Source: Hortaea werneckii
Taxonomy: Eukaryota > Ascomycota > Dothideomycetes > Mycosphaerellales > Teratosphaeriaceae
NCBI GenBank assembly: GCA_037044905.1
Contig: JBAOKB010000043.1
Location: 1-64,000 of the forward strand
DNA length: 64,000 nucleotides
Direction: 5' to 3'
Under the pieces are notes generated by a model that was given only the letters and a program-made list of their open reading frames with translations, had not been told where the DNA came from and made no database searches. How positions within the stretch are numbered: position 1 is the first letter of the stretch; each line of letters starts with the position of its first letter. Positions 54,287 to 64,000 of this stretch are shown here, in pieces. The translations under genes were made by a program, and so were the position numbers.

Positions 54287-56078
54287 TCACACCAACTCAC
54301 ACTCAATCAAACTCTCCGTCCCCTCCTCCTCCCCGTCTCCCCAAATCCCCACCACCTGCAACCTATACCCATCCTGCCTCACCGTCGCCCCAATCAACTC
54401 CCTCCACTCAAGCTCTGTGCGCTCCTTCGAAGCCACAAGCCCCAACATCATCATATCCAAGGCCGTAGCCTCCCAGTGCGCCCCCAGGGCCGGGATACAG
54501 TTCTCATGGATTAGGAGTCGGGAGTAGCCGGGTTCCATGGCCTGGGCGATGCGGGTGAGGATGGCGCTGGCGAGGGGATTGGGCCAGTCGTGCAGGACGG
54601 AGTGGAGGTAGTATGCGCGTGCTCCTAAAGTGGGAGGCTGTCAGCTGATTTTCTCTCTCTCTCTCTCTTTTCTTGTTTGTTTTTTTGTTTTCTCTCTCTT
54701 TTCCTCAAAGAGGAAACTCACCTTGAACAGGATTCTCCTCGAAAAAATCACACCCCACCCTCTCAATCCTCACCTCCTCCCCACCCCCCCAACCCAGCAC
54801 CAACGCCTCCTCCCCAATCTGCCCCACCACCTCGGGCAAATCCTCCAAAACCAACCTCCCCTTCCCCCGTCCCATCGCAACCACATCCCCAAACCCCGCC
54901 GCAAACTCTCTAATATCATGTCCAAACCCCCCTCCCACATCAACCAACAACACCTTCCCCGCCTCGTCCTCTTCTCCCTCCTCCTCTAGCCCTGCTCCCC
55001 TGACCAACCTCTCCCTCACCGGATAAAACCCTTCCTCCCACCAACTCCTTCTCCCTTGTCGATAACCGCCCATATGATTCCCAAACTCCTCACCCAACGG
55101 CTTCTTGACCCCGACATCCTCAAAGAACCCCCGCCGCGTCCGGACCCCGAACTGATACGGTCCATGCGCGGGGTCATCCGGTTCGCGGTAGCCGGTCCGC
55201 TTCGCGTAGGCGGGGAAGCAGGTCAGCGCGGGCAGGGAGGCGAGGATGACGGGGTAGCCGTCGCCGAGGATGGGGTGGGTGAGGGCGGAGGAGAAAGGGG
55301 TGGGGAGGAAGGTGGTTGGGGAAGGTTGCCGGATGTGCGACATGGCGGTTAGGTGGCGCAGGAGGCGGGAGAGGAGGGGGCGGGGGATGCCGGTGCGGGC
55401 GGAGAGGAAGGGGAGGGATTTGGGTCGGCTTTGGTTGGTGCTGTCGTCGTCGTCGTCGGACCTGTTGGTGGTCGCTGCTGCTGCGGGGGGTGGGTCTTTG
55501 CTGGGCTTGTTGGTGAGGTCATGGACGGGATCGCGTTGGGGAGGTTGAGAGATTGAGGAGGACGGGTGGCTTTCTTCCATCCCCTCCTCAGCTCCTTGCT
55601 CTCCTTCTTTTTCTCCTCCTCCCCTCCCTTTCATACAAGGACATCCGGCATCGTCGCAGGATAGATAATGGAAAAGTCCCGTATCCACCCCGACCGCGAG
55701 ACACATGGCCGCCGAGGGCTCCGCCCAGCAGTGTTTGATCATGGTCTTGCGCGGGGTTTCCAAGGCGCGGACGAGGGCGCGGGCGTGGGCGAGGAGGCCA
55801 AGACGGACGGAGTTCTTTCGATTCCGGTCGGTGTTGTCATGGCGGAGGTGGTTGGTCGTGTAGTCCTGTCCGGCGACTTGGATGCGGTGCAGGAGGTCTG
55901 GAACGCCTGCGTCGTCGCTGGGGAGCAGGGCGGTGGAGATGGGGACAGTGGGTGGGTATCTAGGGGGAGGGTTTGTGTCTGGTCTTCTTGAGGAGTCTGG
56001 AACGGCGTGCTCGGTGTAGTTGTCAGGTTGGGGTTCGTTTGGCATAGGGTCGGGGGAAATGTCTGCTGTTCCCATCAT
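54287..56078 (-). CDS. SAM-dependent O-methyltransferase with a low-complexity insertion
   Basis: Two exons, 54722-56078 and 54287-54624, give 564 aa, longer than the usual 380-430. The SAM site is LLVDVGGGFGHDIREF followed by LVLEDLPEVV. The second exon starts within GARAYYLHSVLHDW, carrying the catalytic His of plant-type (PF00891) O-methyltransferases, then ALDMMMLGL. The N-terminal winged-helix part is split by roughly 80 residues of Gly/Glu, Pro/Ala and poly-Asp sequence (about residues 150-230), which explains the extra length. Relatives methylate phenolic polyketides such as sterigmatocystin precursors. No polyketide synthase is nearby, so the substrate is open. The intron carries a long CT run. 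Confidence 0.87.
54652..54669. repeat. CT dinucleotide microsatellite in the O-methyltransferase intron
   Basis: About nine CT units within the 97-nt intron (54625-54721), on the coding strand a GA run near the donor. Confidence 0.7.
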
Positions 56079-58085
56079 GGGCCGTTCTTCGTGCTGGGGC
56101 TGCTCTTTTTGGTTTACCGGAGGAAATCTTGGAGTTACTATTGTATGTCTCCTACGACTGGATGAAGGGGGAAAGCTATAGCAATGCCAGAGCTAGCGAG
56201 ACGACATATAAAAAGCACTACTTGACCTGTTGTCGAGGCTTCTCAATGCCGACAGAAAATGGGACGCGGTCTATGTGGGGTGCTAACCACCAGCATCAAC
56301 CAAGTGACTGAAGATTGCCCACAAAAACCACTTATTGTGATGCTCTTCCGCTCCGGCAGCACGTCCCTGCAGCCAAGCACAGGGGAAGAAGACGTAGCAG
56401 AGGGTGAAGGATTCGACTAAAAAGCCCACGTGTGAGACACGGGACATGGGTCATTATCCACAATAGGCCGACCGAGTCCTCTTGTGTATGCAGAATCATG
56501 GCGTTGACTTAGGTCTGTCTTCAATAGTCGCTCGTCAGCGCTCCAGGGAACGATGCCCAAGGAAGTTGAACTCTTCTCACGAATAGAAGCAGGATCCGGG
56601 CAAGTGGGTCAGAGACAGAAGAACGAGACCTTGTCTTCAAATTCGGGTTCACCAGTTGCAGTCGCTTCCCATCAGGTATAAACGATGGTATTAGGGCAAC
56701 CTCGCTAAGCCTTTGCGGTCGAATGATGCCGGTGTGAGACATGACTGTCCATCACAACCCGGGAGATGGCCATAGCGCCATTAAACTCTCATGTTCGCCT
56801 CGAAAGCTGAGGTGAAAATCTGAGAAGCGCCGTCTACTTCCTTTCGTAAATCACTTACCGGTTTGGGAAGCGGAAGAGGTAAATCCCTAATAAGCAAGAT
56901 AGGAAGTTCAAAAGGGCGGTACTGTCCTACGACTTTCTCTTTCCCCATCTCCAACTCTGGCGGCAGACGACGATAGAAATTCCCGTGGAGAGGATGGGAC
57001 CGCTTGTTAAAACAAAGATAACAAAAAAAGAAAAAAAAAAAGGTATATAACTCGAATGCAGCAGAACAATAGAATTCGGCAGTATTCAGGTATTTACATA
57101 GGGCACAATAATGGGATCCGATCACCCGTTCTCCTTCCCCACAAAAGGAACCCCAACCCGCATCCAGACGAACGCATCGGTTGGAGATAGCGTGCTTTCC
57201 TCTTCCGGGATGTTGCGGGTGCTCCCGAGTGAAGGGCGGTTAGCGGGGGCAAAAAAAAAAAAAAAAAAAAAGAAGAGGCATGGCTGATGTAGACATGTCG
57301 TTCGATTAGCAGTAGATTTAGTCCAAATAATTAATTCAGGACTACTATTTTTAGTAGTCAGGCAGCTTGGGTTACGTGCCGACCTTTCCGCTATCGTCGG
57401 GGACGATTTGGTATTCATCGGACACGGAATCGGATGACATGGGGTGGACGATTAGAGGAGGACCAGCGAAAGAACGCAAAGGAAGTGAAACAGGGATTAA
57501 TGAACCTATTAGAACAGCCCGCGGAAGAGGAATGCGAGAAGGATCTCGCACCCTGTGAGACACGGCGAGGAAGAGGGTTGCAGAACATCCTTCGTGCTGT
57601 GTACCTGACCAGGGATGGATTTGCTTCATCGTCATGTTCGTGCCAGAACTTTGCTCTTTTCAGACGATGATGAACAAACGCCCTGATGATTGAGGCGGGA
57701 TTTGCACGTTGTTGATCTTGCTGGGGGGTGAAGGTAACATTGGACTTTCGGTCGATCTAAAGGCTCCGAAGGAATTTAGATGATTGGTGGTAAGCCGGGG
57801 GATGGGACCGATGTGAGAGAGCCACGGTTTCTATCCATCGTATTGCCGCTTTGTTTTAAGCTTGTCCCTTACTCACCTCCTTACCTATTTGCCTACCTAC
57901 GCTCTCATTGTCTCTTTGCGGTCTTCGAAGCGTGTCCAAACGCCCCGAAGACGAACGAGGCGACCGCAACAAATCATTGGACATATTTCTCCAAAACCAA
58001 TTACTTGCATCCATTCCATCCTATCAGACCCCCTGTCACCAGTCCATCAAAGAGAACTAGATAGAGCAAGCCGAGTGCTCAAAAG
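56079..58085. other. 2-kb divergent intergenic region
   Basis: Lies between the start codons of the O-methyltransferase and the rhodopsin-like gene. It includes an A21 run (57251-57271), a shorter A-rich tract near 57023-57041 and a perfect hairpin at 57340. A minus-strand frame ending near 57372 (reads DEYQIVPDDSGKVG) looks slightly protein-like but has no recognisable partner exons. Confidence 0.4.
57340..57359. repeat. Perfect 8-bp stem, 4-nt loop hairpin
   Basis: GACTACTA and TAGTAGTC flank TTTT. It stands alone in an intergenic region; it is not next to a supported gene end, so I do not call it a terminator. Confidence 0.6.
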
Positions 58086-59547
58086 ATGCTGTATCCACGG
58101 GCAACAGGGGCGACCGGTACCAACGAAATGGAAGACCGCGGCCCAACAATCGTCACGCTTCTCGTCGTCTTCACCATCGTCTCCGCCCTCTTCATCGCCG
58201 CCCGACTCTTCGTGCGCATCAGACTACTCCGCAATCTCGGGGCGGACGATTCCCTGATCACGCTTGCGTGGGTAAGTGAGTCGAAATTTTGAGTTTGCCG
58301 GAGCTGAAGACACACACACACACGGTGTCACCAGTGACTCGCAATCCACGAGGGGGACACTCATCTCCCCTTCGGACCCTTGAATCGACAGTCGACTTTC
58401 CCCAGGACACTGACACGAGTTCTGTCGCACAGATCTGCGCAATAATCAACACCGGCATCTCCGCACGCGCCACGCACTGGGGCAGCGGCCGCCACTTCGA
58501 CGACCTGACCCCAGCGCAGAAATCCAAAGTGATCCACTACAACCTAGCAGCCTTCTGTCCCAGCATTCTGTCGATCGGGATCCCCAAACTCGCCGTCGTG
58601 GCGCTCCTGACGAAACTGCTGGAGCCCGCAAGATGGCATCGGATTACGATGTGGACGGCGGCGGGGGCGACGAATCTGCTGTTGTTCGGGTGCGTGATAA
58701 TCCTGTATGCGCAGTGTCAGCCGGCGCGGTCGCAGTGGGATTTTAGTGTAGAGGGGCAGTGTTGGAGTCCGTGGGTGTTGGTTTATTGGGCTATAGTTTC
58801 TGGGAGTGTGTTTTTTTTTTTTTTTTTCTTTTCTTCCCCTCCTCCCAGAGAGCTAACGCGAGGATAGGTATCTCGGCTTTTATGGACTTATACCTTGCCG
58901 TCTACCCAGCCACCGTCCTATGGAAGCTGCAGATGAACATGAAGAAGAAGCTAGGTCTGAGTGCCGCGCTAGGCTTCGGCATCGTAGCGACGATTGTCGC
59001 GGCGTACAAGTGTACCAAGTTACCCGGGCTTGCAGGAGCGGATTATAGCTGTAAGTGTCCACTTCACCATTTTCGATACCGTTCTAGATTCGGCCTTCGC
59101 TGAGAGAGAAACGCATTAGGGGCGACATCGGAGATGCTCATCTGGACATGCGTGGAGGGCTCCACCATCATCATCGCAGCCTGCATCCCCATCATGCAGC
59201 CACTGCTCCGCATGATCATCCATCCCAACGTGATGAGCACGGGTCGACAAGGGCGTCGGTACGACATTCATGAAGTCAACACGCCGCAGTACGATTTATC
59301 TAGCGACCTGAACAAGAGCAGCAAAGCGAGGTCCCGGGCGAAGATTGGCGTCAGTTACCCGACGGAAGTGAATAGTGAGGAGAGTATCCTGAGGGAGGAG
59401 GAAGGAAGTGGACCGGAAGTTTCGAATCATCGGATCCCGAAGCGATTCTCGCGGAGTGGGATTAGGAGGACGGACGAGGTGGAGGTGTCGTCCACGACGC
59501 ATGGCGCTGAGGAGCACGGGAGTGGAGGCCGGAAAGCGTCCTGGTGA
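58086..59547 (+). CDS. Fungal rhodopsin-domain integral membrane protein (PTH11-like)
   Basis: Four exons (58086-58271, 58433-58805, 58868-59050, 59120-59547) give 389 aa. Seven hydrophobic segments are visible, starting with TIVTLLVVFTIVSALFIAAR. The family pattern includes LGADDSLITLAW, HWGSGRH, CQCQP-like QCQPARSQWD, and DLYLAVYPATVLWKLQM. The C-terminal 110 residues are hydrophilic and Ser/Arg-rich, presumably cytosolic. Such proteins form a very large fungus-specific family; some act in surface sensing, most are unstudied. It lacks an extracellular CFEM domain. Intron 2 starts with a T17 run five bases after the donor. Confidence 0.88.
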
Positions 59548-60154
59548 GGATTGCGTACATCGCTAGCAAATATTTGTTGTCGTCTAACCCTCATACCGCG
59601 CTGTTCTGGTGACGTTGTTCGAGATTCCAGTATTGCACCTTCTTAGTTGGGCACTTCGGCCCCGAAGCACCAGGATCGAAAAGGGCCGAAGATGCTGATC
59701 TGATTGCACGCCACTCGTGCACTTCGGAGCTGGGATGGATTGTCAAATGGTAAAGTAAGCTTGAAAGTTTGGTATGCCTCTCGCAGCTCATCCTTGCGTA
59801 CTCTGTAGCTTGAAAAGGGCGGACCGCGAATGGCAGGTGAGGAGGTATACAGCTTAAACTTTAACTTCAGCCCGGGTGAGCATCACTTCCGAAATCAGTC
59901 AGCGCAGGAGGGGCACATATCCACCGCTCTACGCAGACCTCTCCCAATGTACGGGAAGAAGGTTTCGCGGCCATGGAGCAAGGTTCTACGGAGGATGAGG
60001 GGGTTTTTGGAAGTGAAAGAGGGTAAGTGTTATAGCCAGAGGTTGATAAAGGGGCCACCTCACGCTCATGAGTGTCGGGTCCGTCAGAACCGCCATCTCT
60101 CCCCTTCAGGAATAGCTAGCTCCACTACCCAAGACAAGTCCACTCGGCAACATC
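59548..60154. other. Spacer before the small His-rich gene
   Basis: Contains several CTTCGG/CCGAAG inverted pairs around 59650-59740 and one unsupported 112-aa frame that overlaps the next start. Probably 3' region plus promoter. Confidence 0.4.
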
Positions 60155-60413
60155 ATGCCTCAAGGTAAGCAGCATTTCTCCATCCCGCCGCCCGCGACTA
60201 ACCCAAGGCGCAGAAGAGCAAAAGAAGGAAGGGCTGATGGATAAAATGTTCCACCATCACCACCACAAGGACGGCCAGCAAGTTTCCAAGGAAGGCCAGG
60301 ACGGCGAACAACCACCGCAGCACAAGGAGACGGAAGGCGAGAAGTTCAAGGAGTACATGAATGAAGAGAGGAAGCTGGATGAGGAGGGGAAGGAGTACGG
60401 CGGATTGATGTGA
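60155..60413 (+). CDS. Small His-rich hydrophilic protein, 69 aa
   Basis: A 10-nt first exon (60155-60164, ATG CCT CAA G) joins through a 49-nt GTAAGC...GCAG intron to exon 2 (60214-60413), giving one frame to TGA. The protein is almost entirely Lys, Glu, Gln, Gly and His, with a run of five His after MDKMF and the end KEYGGLM. It has no hydrophobic segment and should be disordered and soluble. Good splice sites, an exact frame and strongly biased amino-acid use support it as a real gene. I do not recognise the family. The His run could bind metal, which is a guess. Confidence 0.65.
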
Positions 60414-60945
60414 TCGGCCTCACTGTGAGCGGAACATCCATGGGTGTGAAGGGTAGATGTTTGGGATTACTATCAGGCATGATTCTCTTTCACGAGGGGT
60501 ATCGTGGTATTGTTCGTTAAATCAGGTGTCATCTATAGGAATAATAAGAGAAGTAGGAGGTGCGTAGAATATCAGGTCATCGTGAAGCACATTCCAAAGG
60601 TGTCAGGCTCCGTTCCGGCATACAGTATCAGCGCTCAGCGGAATCGGATCTTCCCTCCCGTTCCGGATCTACGCGGTCGCGCATGCATTGGACGTGACCT
60701 TGAAGCTCCACCAGTTTCATTCACACCATCAACCATATAGGTACACTTGACCCCTGGACGGACGCGACGACGTCCATGTTTTATGGATATAGGCCGAGTT
60801 AGACGACCCACCTTGGCCAACTTCCTCGTCATCATATCATTGTACTTGACATCGTACATCGCTATGTGTACAGCCAGCATCACCGCAACACCATAACTAC
60901 TCCGAGTGATCAATCTCAACCTACCTACCTGAAGTCGCTGGCACA
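60414..60945. other. Spacer before MED1
   Basis: Same-strand spacer holding the presumed MED1 promoter. No gene or clear site. Confidence 0.4.
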
Positions 60946-62970
60946 ATGGCCACTCCAACACCATCTCATCCCAGCAATCCGACGTCGGCTTCCAAGAAGC
61001 ATGGCCAGCATGCTGCAACCCCCATGAACTTCTCTTCCCCCGCCCCCCGGAGTGTGCCTTCGCCTGCAGCCACGCGCAAGGAGCAAGCCGGCAAGACGCC
61101 CGTCAACCATCCCACCACCGGTTCCACCGGCAGTAAGACGCTGGGGAGCACGCCTATGGTGCAGAACCTCAGCCAATCCGGAAATGCGACCGGCATCTCT
61201 CCAAACACCAATCTCATGGGGTTCGGCACGCCTGTGGGTCTAGGCGTCGAAGGGCTGACGCCAAGTCAGCTCAACATGCCGACGCCTGCGATGGGTGGCG
61301 TGCCTATGAATATGACCATGTCCGATCTAGGAATCACCGCGAGCGGCGGGCAGAAGAGGAATGAAGACGAAGAGAGGAGGGCCAAGATGCGGAAGGTGCT
61401 GAAGAAGATAGGGACACGCAAAGGAAAGGTGAGCGAGGACGGTGTCGCAAGGATTGGCAGGCGGGTAGGTTTCGACAACGACATCGATCAGGAGACCTTA
61501 TCGCCGGACGAGCTGGCTCGGAGAGCGGGCAACCGGACCATTAGCACTGCCGGTCAGAAACTGGTGATCGATATCCACATGAAGGACCATGTGCCGCAAA
61601 AAGTGCAGATAGCTTTCGACACGGAAAATCAGCATTTGGAGGCGCAAGCGGACACGGCTGCTAAGGTGCTATTCAACGACTTGTGTCCGTCGGACGGTGT
61701 CCCGCTCACTGGTAGCTTGGACAAGTATGCTACGAATCTTGGTCGTCTGGCCAAGATTGACAAGTTGTGTCATAACCAGGTGAATTGCTTCGAGGCCTTG
61801 AGCGGCGTCTACGTGAGTCTCCGACGGTTGTTTGAACAGGAGGCAAAGATAGCAGACGAGCTTCTGGTGATGCGGACCAAGAGTGGTCGGCCGACTATGA
61901 ATGCGAATGGCAGGCTCGGCCTGAACCTTGAATATTGGCAAAGTGCACCGGCAAAATCCAGAGACGAGTCGGAAATGGAGGTGGATGGTCGAGGCGAAAA
62001 CAATGAAGCTGAAAGGGATGACATCTACAAACTACGCATCGCCATCGAACCATCACATGCAGGCCTATATCCGCCCATCCGGCTGTCAGACAAGTGGCTA
62101 CCAGATCCGCTTGAGCTGTCTTCCACCGATTCAGAGTCCCCAGCTCAAATACCATGGCTGGATCCAGAGCCAACATTAATTGCAGCCAATTCGGATGCGA
62201 ACGCAATGGCCATCGACAGCAATCAGAAGACTCCTGACCTCCGCTTCGTCGCAAAGGTCGAGCCGCCTATCATCTTACCTTACCAGATCGCCTGCAACGT
62301 CCTATCGACTGTAGGAGTGCCGCAACCTCAGGTCTTTATCCCTCAGGCATGGCACTCGATGTTGCTCGATCCGTCTTCAAGCCTGCCATTCGACGCGGGT
62401 AGAGATAACAAGACTTTGCACGCGGAGAAGCGGGTCCTAAATATGACATCGGAAGGCGCTGAGGATGAAACTACTCATCACTACACCCTCGACATCATCA
62501 AGAGCGACATCGGGTTCAAGCTCGAAGAGCTCCCGTTCTCGCATCCACGTCAGCTGGTCGAGATCCTACCCGTCTTACGACAATGGGCATACTTTGGCTC
62601 GCTCATCCAAGACGCGATGGGCAAGGGTCACCAGAGTCCCAAGCCCGAAATGCCTTCGGAGCAGCAACCGCCACTCACACTCGCCGACCTCCTCACACCC
62701 CCAGCGACGCCCGCTGAGCCCGCACCAGACACTCTCCCAGTCAGTCTAACAGCAGCAACACCCGGCGTACCGACTCTATCCCTCAACTTCCCCTCCGCAT
62801 CCTCCACGGCCATCGTGACCGTCACGGCGCAGGTCCTCCCGAACGCCGAGCTAGCCGTGACAGGCCAGCATAGCCTACCAGAGAAACTCGACAACCACAA
62901 GATTTCGAAAGCGCTGGGGCTCGTGGGCGGGGATCTGGGTGTCTGGGTCGAATGGCTGCGGAGTCGGTAG
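60946..62970 (+). CDS. MED1: Mediator complex subunit 1
   Basis: Single exon, 674 aa. A Pro/Ser/Thr-rich disordered N-terminus of about 110 aa is followed by QLNMPTPAMGGVPMNMTMSDLG, a typical fungal Med1 pre-domain stretch, and by a charged region. The Med1 domain begins about residue 195 with KLVIDIHMKDHVPQKVQIAF and continues through LDKYATNLGRLAKIDKLC and CFEALSGVYVSLRRLFEQE. The C-terminal part ends DHHK-type text followed by KALGLVGGDLGVWVEWL. Med1 belongs to the Mediator middle module and links activators with RNA polymerase II in the nucleus. Length is normal for filamentous fungi. Confidence 0.9.
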   Translation: MATPTPSHPSNPTSASKKHGQHAATPMNFSSPAPRSVPSPAATRKEQAGKTPVNHPTTGSTGSKTLGSTPMVQNLSQSGNATGISPNTNLMGFGTPVGLGVEGLTPSQLNMPTPAMGGVPMNMTMSDLGITASGGQKRNEDEERRAKMRKVLKKIGTRKGKVSEDGVARIGRRVGFDNDIDQETLSPDELARRAGNRTISTAGQKLVIDIHMKDHVPQKVQIAFDTENQHLEAQADTAAKVLFNDLCPSDGVPLTGSLDKYATNLGRLAKIDKLCHNQVNCFEALSGVYVSLRRLFEQEAKIADELLVMRTKSGRPTMNANGRLGLNLEYWQSAPAKSRDESEMEVDGRGENNEAERDDIYKLRIAIEPSHAGLYPPIRLSDKWLPDPLELSSTDSESPAQIPWLDPEPTLIAANSDANAMAIDSNQKTPDLRFVAKVEPPIILPYQIACNVLSTVGVPQPQVFIPQAWHSMLLDPSSSLPFDAGRDNKTLHAEKRVLNMTSEGAEDETTHHYTLDIIKSDIGFKLEELPFSHPRQLVEILPVLRQWAYFGSLIQDAMGKGHQSPKPEMPSEQQPPLTLADLLTPPATPAEPAPDTLPVSLTAATPGVPTLSLNFPSASSTAIVTVTAQVLPNAELAVTGQHSLPEKLDNHKISKALGLVGGDLGVWVEWLRSR

Positions 62971-63140
62971 GGGGGCGTTGTTTCTTCCCATTTCGGATAA
63001 GGGGGGTTCAGACAATTGCGAGAAGTGACAAAAGGGTATCAAAGAACGTTTTCTAAACAATAAACATTGTTCAATCTCCAAGTTTTGCAGCTTTCTCTTG
63101 TTCGGTAGGTCGACTTACAATAGGTTTCCTTTGTCCCTTT

Positions 63141-63185
<45 letters not shown>

Positions 63186-63663
63186 AGCAGTATCGCGGAC
63201 TTTTTCTACAATGATGGTTGCCCGAGTACAAATATGCCCCATGCTTGCCGCACTGGTTACTTCCTTTCCCGGTTTCTTCTTCAACGTGGTCGGCACTGAA
63301 GAAAACGGTGTTGTTGCTGGCATAACAACACTCTTCTCCTTTTTCTTCAGTGACGAGGTGAAGGAGGATTACGATCAGACTCCCCGCTCTGATAGTACGA
63401 CGGTGCTGGAGCTGTTGATCGAATCCTTCTCTCACTGCGCACGTTCATTCCCTAAATCCTCTACCCTGATCACTAAACCTCCAAAACTCCCCATCCGGAC
63501 CAGAACGCACATTTCCAGCACCGCAACACAAGCAGCCGGTGAGTCCCATCCCCTAACTCTAACCCAAGAAACAGGTAAGTCCCCCCTTCCCCCTCGCCCC
63601 TCCCCCTCCCACTTTTCCCTCTCCCACCTTTTCCCCCTACAGAAAAGGAGTGAGGAAGGAGAA
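62971..63663. other. Spacer with long homopolymer
   Basis: Holds the MED1 3' region, a 44-nt C run and the upstream region of the last partial gene. Open frames through the C run (poly-Gly or poly-Pro) are artefacts of the homopolymer. Confidence 0.5.
63142..63185. repeat. 44-nt poly-C run
   Basis: Uninterrupted C from 63142 to 63185, preceded by TTTTCCCTTT-like pyrimidines and followed by AG. It is the longest homopolymer in the window by far; the next is A21 at 57251. Confidence 0.95.
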
Positions 63664-64000
63664 ATGTGCTACACCACAACCCAATACCACACCCGATGCC
63701 AGCACTACGGCACCCCCCTCGTACACGGCGAACCCTGTATCCGCGCGCTGACCGCCACGGGCCATAAGAGTCGGGGGTGCTGGGACGCGACGGATCTGGG
63801 GGTCAAGAGCGTAGGGAGTTTGTGTCCGGGGTGTGCGAAGGTGATGCTGGTGGGGGGCACTGGCTCGGCGACCCCTACGCCTTTGACGTCGGAGTCGGGG
63901 TCGGAGTCGGAGTCGGGAGATTATTTCAGCACTGGCGGCGCGGGGTTGCAAGGGGTGAAGAAGGTGGGGAGCGAGAGTAGTTTGAGTTCGATGGGGAGTA
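63664..64000 (+). CDS. Uncharacterised Cys-containing fungal protein (3' end outside window)
   Basis: Open frame from ATG 63664 to the right edge, 112 codons so far. The start MCYTTTQYHTRCQHYG, then CIRAL, RGCWDAT and LCPGCAK gives a series of Cys/His residues over the first 60 residues, followed by a Ser/Glu/Gly repeat (SESGSESESG). Short fungal proteins with an MCY...C...C start are common and uncharacterised; a zinc-binding role is only a guess. The true C-terminus and any introns lie outside. Confidence 0.6.
   Translation, partial: MCYTTTQYHTRCQHYGTPLVHGEPCIRALTATGHKSRGCWDATDLGVKSVGSLCPGCAKVMLVGGTGSATPTPLTSESGSESESGDYFSTGGAGLQGVKKVGSESSLSSMGS

Noticed and set aside
63039..63435. ORFs with poly-Gly tracts across the C run
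   Set aside because: Homopolymer artefacts with no supporting domains.

Overview
The window looks like nuclear DNA of a filamentous ascomycete (Pezizomycotina; Dothideomycetes is my guess, not proven). Genes lie on both strands and most carry short GT-AG introns of about 50-100 nt. The content is typically fungal: a Zn2Cys6 regulator, OPT and MFS transporters, a class III-like chitin synthase, a rhodopsin-like membrane protein, Mediator subunit 1 and a Mit1/CHD remodeller. Exon chains were joined by hand and each model below keeps a single open frame, except one unresolved junction in the Mit1 gene.

Left end (1-6.1 kb): an unbroken reading frame of 1,520 codons leaves the window at position 1. 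It encodes a telomere-linked RecQ-type helicase with N-terminal zinc fingers. Just upstream are a (CCCTAA)2 motif and a decayed, truncated Gfo/Idh/MocA oxidoreductase. This suggests the left edge is subtelomeric.

Accessory metabolic region (6.5-33 kb): an alpha/beta hydrolase divergent from a Zn2Cys6 factor, a Sulfotransfer_4-type protein, a secreted GH27 alpha-galactosidase, a GST, an NmrA-like reductase, a low-molecular-weight tyrosine phosphatase, an MFS carrier, a DUF885 peptidase, an OPT transporter, and two divergently transcribed BAHD-type acyltransferases. No PKS, NRPS or terpene synthase is present, so this is not a complete canonical secondary-metabolite cluster.

Conserved region (33-64 kb): the Mit1/CHD remodeller shares a short bidirectional promoter containing a 21-bp palindrome with the mitochondrial rRNA methyltransferase MRM1. 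Then come a small uncharacterised protein, an APH-type kinase, an alpha/beta hydrolase, an SDR with a GC-AG intron, chitin synthase, an O-methyltransferase with a low-complexity insertion, a rhodopsin-like protein, a 69-aa His-rich protein, Med1, a 44-nt poly-C run, and a partial Cys-containing protein that runs off the right edge. I did not find a clearly new multi-gene system. The strongest leads are the helicase, its possible recombinase-like middle domain, and the subtelomere junction.
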